A DNA stretch of 34,102 nucleotides, taken from contig PAOL01000056.1 of assembly GCA_002708475.1 (NCBI GenBank), positions 19,135 through 53,236 of the forward strand. Reading direction: 5' to 3'. Shown one piece after another: positions 25,845 to 34,102 of this stretch. This stretch comes from Oleispira sp. (GTDB lineage: Bacteria; Pseudomonadota; Gammaproteobacteria; Pseudomonadales; Oceanobacteraceae). Position 1 is the stretch's first letter. Each line of letters begins with the position of its first letter. The notes beneath the pieces were generated by a model. The model was not told where the DNA came from, did not search any database, and saw only the letters and a program-made list of their open reading frames with translations. Both the position numbers and the translations under genes were made by a program.

Positions 25845-27713
25845 ATGACACTTAAAACAGATTTAACTCGCCGTTCTTTTATAAAATCTGCAGCCGCTGG
25901 CGCTGGTGCAGTCGCGGTTCCTATGGCGATCACTGGTTGTGGTGGTGATGATAATGATGACTCTTTGTCGTTATCTGATTCTAAACTTGTTGTTGCTTTT
26001 GGGCACGGCGTGGCTTCAGGCGATCCTTTATCTGATCGAGTGATTGTATGGACGCGTGTGACGCTTACTGATGATGATATTGCGGCTGATAAATCAGTAC
26101 CGGTTGAATGGAAAGTCGCTACTGATGAAACGATGACCAATATCGTGTCTTCTGGAATTACAGAAACAAATTCAGATGTCGATTACACTGTAAAAATTGA
26201 TGCTGAAGGATTATCACCAAATACTACTTATTATTATCAATTTACGGGTCCTCTAGAAGTAACGACGGATGTTGGTCAAACTAAGACTTTGCCAGTAGGC
26301 TATGTTGAGAGTGTTAAGTTAGCGGTGTGTTCTTGTGCTAATTACCCTGCGGGTTACTTTAATGTTTATCAGGCAATCGCACAGTCCGACGCTGATGTTG
26401 TTATTCATCTTGGTGATTACATTTATGAATACCAAACTGGCGTATATCCGGTAATTTCAGTTGCAGGTCGTGCACCAGATGAATTATCAGAAGTGATAAC
26501 ACTTGATCAATATCGTGGACGCTATGCTCAATATCGTATTGATGAAAAAGCACAGCTAGTTCATAAAACTAAACCTTTTATTTGTGTTTGGGATGATCAT
26601 GAATTGGCTAATGATTCATACACTGATGGTGCTGAGAATCATAATGAAGGCGAAGGTGATTACGCTGATCGTAGAGCGGCCGCTTTTCAGGCTTATCATG
26701 AGTGGTTACCTATTCGCACAGATTCAAATATTGAAAAAATATATCGTAACTTTAAATTTGGCGAACTAGTTTCATTGAATATGCTAGACACTCGCCATAT
26801 CGCGCGTGATCAATCAATTTCAACGACTGATTTATTAACCTCTACAGATGCAACTGCTTTGTTGATGGATTCTACCCGTCGCTTAATTGGCGATGAGCAG
26901 TTGTCTTGGCTAGTACAGGAATGGACTAACTCAAGTACAACATGGGAGGTTTTAGGGCAGCAGGTGCTAATGGGGCGTATGTTTGTTCCCGTTGAACTAT
27001 TACTTTCTCTGGGGGCCTTAATCGCTAAGTTAGAGGCAGGCTTAGATGCTTCGACTGAGCAGATTGCTGTTAATACAGCTATTGGCGAGTTATATGCGTT
27101 AAAACTGCGTTTGAATGCTGGCGACCCTACACTGACTGATGCTGAAAAGCTAAGATTGTCGTCAACAGCGCCTTATAATTTAGATGCTTGGGATGGTTAT
27201 TTTATTGAACGTGAGCGAGTTCTTCAGGGAGCCGACTCATTGAATAAAAATATAATTACTTTGGCAGGTGATACACATAATGCTTGGGCAAGTGATTTGC
27301 ATGTTCTTGATCAGGTAACGGGTGAACTAAGTGAGAGTTCTATTGGTGTTGAGTTCGCAACATCTTCTGTTACTTCACCTGGATTTGATCAATATTTAGC
27401 ACTTGAAGCCGCTGATAAAATTGGTTTTGAGAGCTCGGTTATCGCTTTGATTGACGACTTGAAGTACATGGATTCAAATCGTCGAGGTTTCTTAGAAGTA
27501 ACGTTTACACCGGATGTTGCAACAGCGCAATGGAACTTCATTGATGACGTTACCGTGAATGAGAGTATCTCTGACACAATTACAACGAATAGCAGTTATA
27601 TTGAGCTGGCAGCCGATGGTATGACGCCAGTGGCTAAGGCTGCTAAATTTGAGGTATATCCATACAGTTCAGGTCGTTCTGATGCGAATACCTTGATCCC
27701 TGTAATTGAGTAA
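25845..27713 (+). CDS. phoD: PhoD-like phosphatase/phosphodiesterase, Tat-exported
   Basis: Start at 25845 (MTLKTDLTRRSFIKSAAAGAGAVAVPMAITGC) preferred over 25806 because it places the Tat motif correctly. PhoD-type metallophosphatase motifs: 'FGHGVASGDPLSDRVIVWTRV', 'HLGDYIYEY', 'FICVWDDHELANDSYTDGAENH', 'LAGDTHNAWASDL'. Confidence 0.93.
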   Translation: MTLKTDLTRRSFIKSAAAGAGAVAVPMAITGCGGDDNDDSLSLSDSKLVVAFGHGVASGDPLSDRVIVWTRVTLTDDDIAADKSVPVEWKVATDETMTNIVSSGITETNSDVDYTVKIDAEGLSPNTTYYYQFTGPLEVTTDVGQTKTLPVGYVESVKLAVCSCANYPAGYFNVYQAIAQSDADVVIHLGDYIYEYQTGVYPVISVAGRAPDELSEVITLDQYRGRYAQYRIDEKAQLVHKTKPFICVWDDHELANDSYTDGAENHNEGEGDYADRRAAAFQAYHEWLPIRTDSNIEKIYRNFKFGELVSLNMLDTRHIARDQSISTTDLLTSTDATALLMDSTRRLIGDEQLSWLVQEWTNSSTTWEVLGQQVLMGRMFVPVELLLSLGALIAKLEAGLDASTEQIAVNTAIGELYALKLRLNAGDPTLTDAEKLRLSSTAPYNLDAWDGYFIERERVLQGADSLNKNIITLAGDTHNAWASDLHVLDQVTGELSESSIGVEFATSSVTSPGFDQYLALEAADKIGFESSVIALIDDLKYMDSNRRGFLEVTFTPDVATAQWNFIDDVTVNESISDTITTNSSYIELAADGMTPVAKAAKFEVYPYSSGRSDANTLIPVIE

Positions 27714-27730
27714 CTTTTAACTGTATTGAT

Positions 27731-27765
27731 AGCCTTGCTAGATAATTGTTTAGCAGGGCTTTTTT
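27731..27765 (+). terminator. Rho-independent terminator after phoD
   Basis: AGCCTTGCTA gataattgtt TAGCAGGGCT TTTTT. Confidence 0.8.
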
Positions 27766-27837
27766 GTATCAGTTAAAAATGCGATAAGGGCCAATAAGTG
27801 ATAAGTTAGTGCTTTCAGTTTTCAACTCGGCGCACGA

Positions 27838-30800
27838 ATGTTCAAACTCTACCATTCTAATGATCTTGATGTTTTAAAAGAGCTATTAGTTCACCAAATG
27901 CAGCAGGGTGATAGCGACCCTTTTATTCCAGAACAAATCTTGGTGCAAAGCCAAGGTATGGCCCATTGGTTGAAGTTGCAGATAGCTGAATCGTTAGGCA
28001 TTGCCGCTAATATTGAATTCCCCTTACCGTCGAGTTTTGTTTGGAAAGTATACAATTCGGTTAAGCCAGACTTACCAGAGCGTTCCCATTTCGAAAAAGA
28101 ATCAATGACATGGAAATTAACGCGCCTTTTACCCATATTGATCAATGAGGAAGAGAATAAAGAGCTGTTTGCGCCGATTGCTCATTATTTAGACGCTAAA
28201 TCTGGGTCTGATAATAAAACAGACGACAGGGGGATTAACCAGCAAAAAGTTTTCGCCCTTGCCGAAAAAATCGCTGATACTTTTGATCAATATTTAGTCT
28301 ATCGTCCAGATTGGTTATTAGCTTGGGAAGCAGGCGAAGATGAAATCAAAGACGGTGATATTAGTCATCAACCTTGGCAGCCTGAACTGTGGCGTCGCCT
28401 TGTGGCTGATAGTGAACAACTGGGTCATAGCTTATTCCACAGAGCACGTCTAACTGATCAGCTGGTTGATATTGTTCGGGAAGGTAGAGAAGGCTTAAAA
28501 GACTTATTACCAACCAGTTCGGCTGAACAACCTTCACGTATCTTTGTTTTTGGTATTGCAGCACTTCCAGGAACTTACTGGCAGGTACTGAATGCCATCA
28601 GTGAACATGTGGATGTGCATTTCTTTTTATTAAACCCTTGTCGTAATTATTGGGGGGATATTGTTAGTGAAAAGAGCCGTGCGAAATTGCTACAAAAAGA
28701 TGCTAGCTTGGCGAACTACTTTACCGTGGGGAATCCTTTATTAGCATCGTGGGGTAAGTTAGGCCGAGATTTCGTGACATTAACCCATGAAGCAGCGAAT
28801 GAAGGTGGCAGAGAAACCTACTTTCAAGATATTGAAGCCTATGTAGATAGCCGTAAAGCGTGTGATAGAAATCTATTACAGAATATTCAAAATGATTTCT
28901 TAGAGCTGAATAATCGCAGTGAAGCGGCTTTCGGAATCACAGCTTTAGAAAACAGTCAGGCCAAGGTAGCGATTAATAATACAGATCAAAGTATTCAATT
29001 TGTTAGTGCTCACTCGCCATTGAGGGAAGTACAAACCTTATTTGATCAAATGCTAACCTGGTTTGATGAAGATGCTGCGAGCGATAGCGCAGTTACTCCT
29101 GATATTGGAGAACCATTAAAGCCCCGTGATATTTTAGTCATGGTGCCTGATATTGATATTTATGCACCTTATATCGAAGCCGTATTTGGCTCGGCTGCGG
29201 ATGACCAGAGAATTCCTTGGGCCATTGCCGACCAAGCATTAAATAAAGAAAATTTAATCATTGATTCGTTTCTGCGTTTATTGCAATTACCCAATAGTCG
29301 TTTAACGATTACTGACGTCATTGAGTTTTTAGAAGTCCCCGCAGTTGGACAAAAGTTCGAAATAGAACTGCAAGACCTTGATCAAATTAAGAATTGGTTA
29401 ACCAAAGCTAATATTCGCTGGGGTCTAGATAAATCGCATCGTGCGGATTTAGGTTTACCAAGTTGGGATGATAATAGTTGGTTTAAAGGATTACAGCAGT
29501 TAATTCTTGGCCTAGTGATGCCAGATAATGCTCATGCTTTAGATCAGGATTGGCCGGTCCCCGGTGTTATGGGAAGCCAGGGAGAGCTACTTGGCAAGCT
29601 TATGGCTTTTGTTGATCAACTTGGTCACTGGTATGAAGTATTAAGCGATCAGAAAAAATCTCGGAATCCGCTAAAGAAAGAAGAATGGCAAGATTTATTG
29701 TTAACCTTAATTAATGATTTTTATCCGCAGCAGGCTTTCGATGAAAATGGATTAAGCGATCAAGTTGTTCTACAAAAAGTGCGAGATCAAATTCAGCGCT
29801 GGCAGCAAGAATTGGAGTTAGCAGGATTTGTTGAAGGGCTAAATCATGGCGTAGTACTGCAATATCTAACAAGTTGTTTAACCAAACAAGTCGGCTGGCA
29901 GCGCTTTCTTGCAGGGCCAGTCAACTTCTGTACCTTGATGCCGATGCGGAGTATTCCGTTTAAAATTATTTGCATGTTAGGTATGAATGACGAAGATTAT
30001 CCACGCCGAGTGCCGCCACAAGGTTTCGATTTAATGGCCCAAGGTCAGTATCGTCGAGGAGACCGATCACGCCGCGAAGATGACCGCTACTTATTTTTAG
30101 AAGCGGTTGTTGCAGCGCAGAAAAAACTTTATATCAGCTATCGTGGTCGTGATAGCCGAGAAAATAATGAATTACAGCCTTGTGTACTGGTGAGTGAATT
30201 AATTGATTACATTAGTAATGGTTATGTGATTTCAGGTGATGAAGATTTATCTCACAAAGAAAGTGAAAAGAGACTCAGAAAGTATTTAATATCAGAGCAG
30301 TTACTGCAGCCGTTTAATACGGCATATTTCTCTTCAGATAAAAATAAAAGTTATCATAATTTATGGCAGCAAGTTGCCTGTGTCAGTAATGAATTAGAAA
30401 CAGCCTCCACAGAGGATAAAATACGAATTTATCAAACATCATCTTTTATTCCTGAAGCATTAGATGATGATCGTGATGACAGTATACGTTTGTATCCCGA
30501 ACTTGATGACATTAAGCAGTGTTTAATCAATCCCGCTAAGTTTTTTATGCAAAGGCGTCTCAATGTGAATCTCACGCAGTACTGGGATGAAACAGACGTT
30601 GATGAACCCTTTGCATTGGATAATTTACAGGCATATTTGCTTAATGAGGCGATTTTAGAAACCCATTTAGAAGGCCGTTCAGAAGACTTTAAACAGCAGC
30701 AAAAATCATTAGGTTTATTGCCTGCTGCGGGTTTTTCAGAATACGTATTAAATCAAAGTGAACATAAAATTGCTCCTTTACTTGAAGAACTAAATAGTCA

Positions 30801-31446
30801 TTTTCCTACCTTTGAAAAAATGCCACCACAAAGTGATTGTATTACGATTTCTGATTATCAGTTGAATGGTCAGTTAGAACATTTAATGAATGGCGAAGCG
30901 GGTCAACACGTTTTTCATTTTCGTAGTGGTGGGTTTAAGGCAAAGCAAATTCTCAATCTCTGGCTGGAGCATTTATTTTCCTGCGCTCGAGATGACAAAA
31001 ATACAATGGCCAGTAGCATTGGTTTAGGCATTGATAAAGAAGGCTGTGTAGAAAAGTGTGAATTTACACCGATAGGAAAAGACGCAGCAAAAGATTATTT
31101 ATTGCAGCTAATTGAATTTGTGAATCTTTGCTATATCCAGCCTCAACCTTTCTTTCTGTCTATTGCATTGGATTACTTAACAGCAGAGTCGGAAAAGAAA
31201 GAAAGCATTTTACATCAAGCATCCGATAGCGAATTTAGTCAGTTAAATGATGAGTTTGTGCAGCGCTGTTTTTCTAAAGTATTAGCTGAAGATGAATTTC
31301 AGTTTTTAAATGATCATATTTCTTTATGGCAGGCGCTATTACAGCCGTTATTAGATCATAAGGTTCTTGAACAAGACGAAGATGAGCAAGGCGGTACTGA
31401 GAAAAATAACAGTGCGAAAGCAGAAAAAGGAGGGCGAGGAAAATGA
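27838..31446 (+). CDS. recC: Exodeoxyribonuclease V gamma subunit
   Basis: 1202 aa; N-terminal 'MFKLYHSNDLDVLKELLVHQM...ILVQSQGMAHWLKLQIAESLGIAANIEFPLPSSFVW', 'GPVNFCTLMPMRSIPFKIICMLGMNDEDYPRRVPPQGFDLM'. Confidence 0.97.
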   Translation: MFKLYHSNDLDVLKELLVHQMQQGDSDPFIPEQILVQSQGMAHWLKLQIAESLGIAANIEFPLPSSFVWKVYNSVKPDLPERSHFEKESMTWKLTRLLPILINEEENKELFAPIAHYLDAKSGSDNKTDDRGINQQKVFALAEKIADTFDQYLVYRPDWLLAWEAGEDEIKDGDISHQPWQPELWRRLVADSEQLGHSLFHRARLTDQLVDIVREGREGLKDLLPTSSAEQPSRIFVFGIAALPGTYWQVLNAISEHVDVHFFLLNPCRNYWGDIVSEKSRAKLLQKDASLANYFTVGNPLLASWGKLGRDFVTLTHEAANEGGRETYFQDIEAYVDSRKACDRNLLQNIQNDFLELNNRSEAAFGITALENSQAKVAINNTDQSIQFVSAHSPLREVQTLFDQMLTWFDEDAASDSAVTPDIGEPLKPRDILVMVPDIDIYAPYIEAVFGSAADDQRIPWAIADQALNKENLIIDSFLRLLQLPNSRLTITDVIEFLEVPAVGQKFEIELQDLDQIKNWLTKANIRWGLDKSHRADLGLPSWDDNSWFKGLQQLILGLVMPDNAHALDQDWPVPGVMGSQGELLGKLMAFVDQLGHWYEVLSDQKKSRNPLKKEEWQDLLLTLINDFYPQQAFDENGLSDQVVLQKVRDQIQRWQQELELAGFVEGLNHGVVLQYLTSCLTKQVGWQRFLAGPVNFCTLMPMRSIPFKIICMLGMNDEDYPRRVPPQGFDLMAQGQYRRGDRSRREDDRYLFLEAVVAAQKKLYISYRGRDSRENNELQPCVLVSELIDYISNGYVISGDEDLSHKESEKRLRKYLISEQLLQPFNTAYFSSDKNKSYHNLWQQVACVSNELETASTEDKIRIYQTSSFIPEALDDDRDDSIRLYPELDDIKQCLINPAKFFMQRRLNVNLTQYWDETDVDEPFALDNLQAYLLNEAILETHLEGRSEDFKQQQKSLGLLPAAGFSEYVLNQSEHKIAPLLEELNSHFPTFEKMPPQSDCITISDYQLNGQLEHLMNGEAGQHVFHFRSGGFKAKQILNLWLEHLFSCARDDKNTMASSIGLGIDKEGCVEKCEFTPIGKDAAKDYLLQLIEFVNLCYIQPQPFFLSIALDYLTAESEKKESILHQASDSEFSQLNDEFVQRCFSKVLAEDEFQFLNDHISLWQALLQPLLDHKVLEQDEDEQGGTEKNNSAKAEKGGRGK

Positions 31447-34102
31447 AAATATTACAAACCGATAGCTTTCCCCTGCTAGGAAAACGTTTGATTGAAGCCA
31501 GTGCGGGGACAGGAAAAACCTATACCATCGCCAACTTGTATTTACGCTTGTTATTGGCGGATTTTCAGTTAGAAAAGCCGAGAGAATTAGCACTTCAACC
31601 TGTAGATCGAATTCTTGTTGTAACGTTTACACGTGCGGCGACGGAAGAGTTGAGAGGGCGTATTCGTGATCGCATTCGTGATTTATACGAAGATGTTTTA
31701 CGTTTAGAACAGGATCCAGAGGATAAAAATAATCAGATAGATCCCTATATTAAAGCGTTAATAGAACGGACAAAAGATAACTTCTACAACACGCAACAGC
31801 CGAATAAATTATTGCTGACTGACTGGCTACAAGCCAATCTTGCGCAGATGGATGAATCGTCGGTATTTACCATTCATGGATTCTGTCAGCGAATCTTAAA
31901 ACAATTTGCCTTTGATAGCGGCGTTGGTTTCGAATCAGAAATGATCTTGGATGCGCAAGAATACTTAAGGCGAGCAGCTCAAGATTATTGGCGTGAACTC
32001 GCTTACCCAATGGACCAAGAACAACTCAGTGCTTTACTTGGGCAGATCTCTAGCCCTGAAGATGTTTTTTGGAAAGTTCGGGGTTGGTTGCAACATGATG
32101 ATATTGAACTGCTGCCAAAAGCAAAAGCCGATATTGATTTTCCGACAGCATGGAAATCGGCTAAAACGAGTTATGACAGCGCCTTAAAGGCATGGCAGGA
32201 ATTTTCAACCCAAGATGCTAATGATTTAATTGAAAACTCTGGTGTTGATAAACGCAGCTTCTCTAAAACGACCCGACCTAAGCGCATAGCCGCGGCAAAG
32301 GTTTTCTTCAGTGAGTTAACTTCCTTTAATGGCAAGATCCCTAAAGACGTTTTGGAGCTTGGCCAAGAAAACCTGTTTACTAAAACAAAGAAAGGTGAAG
32401 CCCCTGAGCATAAAGCCTTTCGTTTAATCGATCAGTTAGCGGTAGATTGTGAGCAAATGACTGCGGTTTTGCCGCATCACATGCTTGCGCAAGTGAAAGC
32501 TAAATTCTGGGCTTCTATGGAGCAGGCGAATTTAATGAATCCTGATGATTTATTACGTTTGTTAGCCAATGCTTTGAATGGTTCTCATGGGGCTTCTCTT
32601 GCAGAACATATTCGCCGCCAGTATCCATTTGCCATGATTGATGAATTTCAAGATACCGACTCTTTACAGTATGAAATCTTTAATCAGGTTTATCACACGC
32701 AAGAGGGTATAGAAGCCAGCTCTGGGCTTTATATGATTGGCGATCCTAAACAAGCAATTTATAGCTTTCGTGGCGCCGATATTTTTACCTATCTACAAGC
32801 GGGTAAGTCGTTAGATGAAAATAGTCGCTTTACACTAAATAAAAACTGGCGCAGTCACAGTGATTTAGTTTCTGCGACCAATGAATTGTTTTCTCGTCAT
32901 CCAGAGCCGTTTGTTTTACCAGGGAAAATTGAATTTCAATCGGTATTGGCGGCTGGCAATTCTGATGATGGCTATTTTCACTATCGTGAAGAAGAGAAGT
33001 GCGCTCCGCTAAATATCTTATTAAATTCAGAGGGCACTAATCGTGATGGTGGGCGTTATAACGCTGCTGAAATGTGCGCTAAGAGTATTCAACAGTTACT
33101 GTTGAAGTCTTGTTTAAAAGAGAGGGCTGTAACTGCCGGTGATATTGCTGTTTTAGTGCATAACCGTAAACAAGCTAAATTAGTTAAAGATAATTTAAAA
33201 AATCTCGGTATTAATAGTGTCTTTTTATCTCGAGATAGCGTTTTAAATTCGATGGAAGCCCGTGACTTATTACGTTGGTTAACCGCTATTGCTGAACCGC
33301 AGAATGAACGCTTATTACGTAATGCCCTTGCGTGTGAAAGTTTAAATTATAATGCTGAATATTTAGCGTCGTTATTAGAAGATGAAGTTCGCTGGGAAGC
33401 TGAACTGGCTCAGCTGTACTTATTACGAGACCGTTTTAATCAGCGTGGTGTAATGGCATTCTTGATGGCTTGGTTAGAAATGAAGCCTTGTCTTATAAGC
33501 GAAGGCGCTGAAATAGATTCAGCCGAATCTTTTGCAGTGCGATTACGAAAACAAGTTGATGGTGAACGTAAGCTAACCAACTTCTTGCATTTGGGAGAAG
33601 TGCTGCAGCAAGCGAGCCGAGAGCTGGGTGTTCAATCGGGTTTTTATAATACCGACGGAAAGGGTTTATTAACGTTATTGCGTTGGTATTCTGAGCGCTG
33701 CCAAAATGCATTATTGCATCAATCGGAAGAACAGCAAATTCGCCTAGAAAGTGATGCTAACCTAGTGCAGATTGTCACCATTCATAAGAGTAAAGGCTTG
33801 CAGTACCCTGTGGTGTTTTTACCTTTCTGTTGGGATGAAGATAATAACGCAGTCAAATTTGATGCGCTTTATCATATTGAAAAAACGCAGGAAGAAGGGC
33901 ATGCTCGTTCAGTATTAACCATTAATACTAAGCCCGATACTGATGTTAAGAAAAAGCATGTAGCTGAAGTACGTGCTGAGGCCATGCGCTTATTATATGT
34001 TGCGTTAACCCGAGCAGAGCAAGCCTGTTTTGTGCAATTAGAGAATGTTCAAAAGTATTCTAAAGGCGCTTTAATGAATTCTGCGATTGGGTATTTGCTT
34101 GA
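31443..34102 (+). CDS. recB: Exodeoxyribonuclease V beta subunit, N-terminal part (3' truncated by window edge)
   Basis: ATG overlaps the recC stop (ATGA). Walker A 'LIEASAGTGKTYTIANLYLRLL', 'VVTFTRAATEELRGRIR', 'MIDEFQDTDSLQYEIF', 'YMIGDPKQAIYSFRGADIFTYL', 'LLYVALTRAEQACF'. Not in the ORF track because no stop lies inside the window. Confidence 0.96.
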   Translation, partial: MKILQTDSFPLLGKRLIEASAGTGKTYTIANLYLRLLLADFQLEKPRELALQPVDRILVVTFTRAATEELRGRIRDRIRDLYEDVLRLEQDPEDKNNQIDPYIKALIERTKDNFYNTQQPNKLLLTDWLQANLAQMDESSVFTIHGFCQRILKQFAFDSGVGFESEMILDAQEYLRRAAQDYWRELAYPMDQEQLSALLGQISSPEDVFWKVRGWLQHDDIELLPKAKADIDFPTAWKSAKTSYDSALKAWQEFSTQDANDLIENSGVDKRSFSKTTRPKRIAAAKVFFSELTSFNGKIPKDVLELGQENLFTKTKKGEAPEHKAFRLIDQLAVDCEQMTAVLPHHMLAQVKAKFWASMEQANLMNPDDLLRLLANALNGSHGASLAEHIRRQYPFAMIDEFQDTDSLQYEIFNQVYHTQEGIEASSGLYMIGDPKQAIYSFRGADIFTYLQAGKSLDENSRFTLNKNWRSHSDLVSATNELFSRHPEPFVLPGKIEFQSVLAAGNSDDGYFHYREEEKCAPLNILLNSEGTNRDGGRYNAAEMCAKSIQQLLLKSCLKERAVTAGDIAVLVHNRKQAKLVKDNLKNLGINSVFLSRDSVLNSMEARDLLRWLTAIAEPQNERLLRNALACESLNYNAEYLASLLEDEVRWEAELAQLYLLRDRFNQRGVMAFLMAWLEMKPCLISEGAEIDSAESFAVRLRKQVDGERKLTNFLHLGEVLQQASRELGVQSGFYNTDGKGLLTLLRWYSERCQNALLHQSEEQQIRLESDANLVQIVTIHKSKGLQYPVVFLPFCWDEDNNAVKFDALYHIEKTQEEGHARSVLTINTKPDTDVKKKHVAEVRAEAMRLLYVALTRAEQACFVQLENVQKYSKGALMNSAIGYLL

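Noticed and set aside
1-34102. CRISPR arrays, tRNA/rRNA genes, transposons, prophage or toxin-antitoxin genes
   Set aside because: No regularly spaced direct repeats of CRISPR type, no transposase or integrase proteins, no terminal inverted repeats and no tRNA-like cloverleaf noticed. This was a visual read; tRNAscan/ISfinder-type searches were not run.
27838-34102. recC-recB as part of a novel defence locus
   Set aside because: Sequence reads as ordinary RecC and RecB with the common ATGA overlap; a recD check needs sequence beyond the window.

Overview
The window is a low-GC gammaproteobacterial-type chromosomal segment, almost entirely coding and mostly on the + strand. The edges are housekeeping genes: the lysS 3' end and ung on the left, recC and a truncated recB on the right. 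Two accessory blocks lie between them. Block A (about 1.87-13.06 kb) is a set of secreted proteins. Six of them carry a signal peptide followed by variants of an acidic 'DDxxLSxVSGQSGI' motif. A 1743-aa exported protein sits among them, with degenerate tandem C-type-lectin-like repeats, a LamG-like domain and Calx-beta-like repeats. Block B (about 14.0-27.7 kb) holds a LysR regulator, a TonB-dependent receptor, a beta-helix-like lipoprotein, a TonB2/TtpC-type energisation operon (DUF3450, TtpC-like, ExbB, ExbD, TonB, TPR) and a Tat-exported PhoD-like phosphatase. Three block B transcription units are preceded by 7-bp repeats at 11-bp spacing that resemble PHO boxes (CTGTMAY-N4-CTGTMAY). This suggests a phosphate-starvation-induced outer-membrane uptake system with its own TonB energiser. 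I saw no CRISPR array, tRNA, rRNA or mobile element. All domain names come from reading protein motifs by eye, with no database search.
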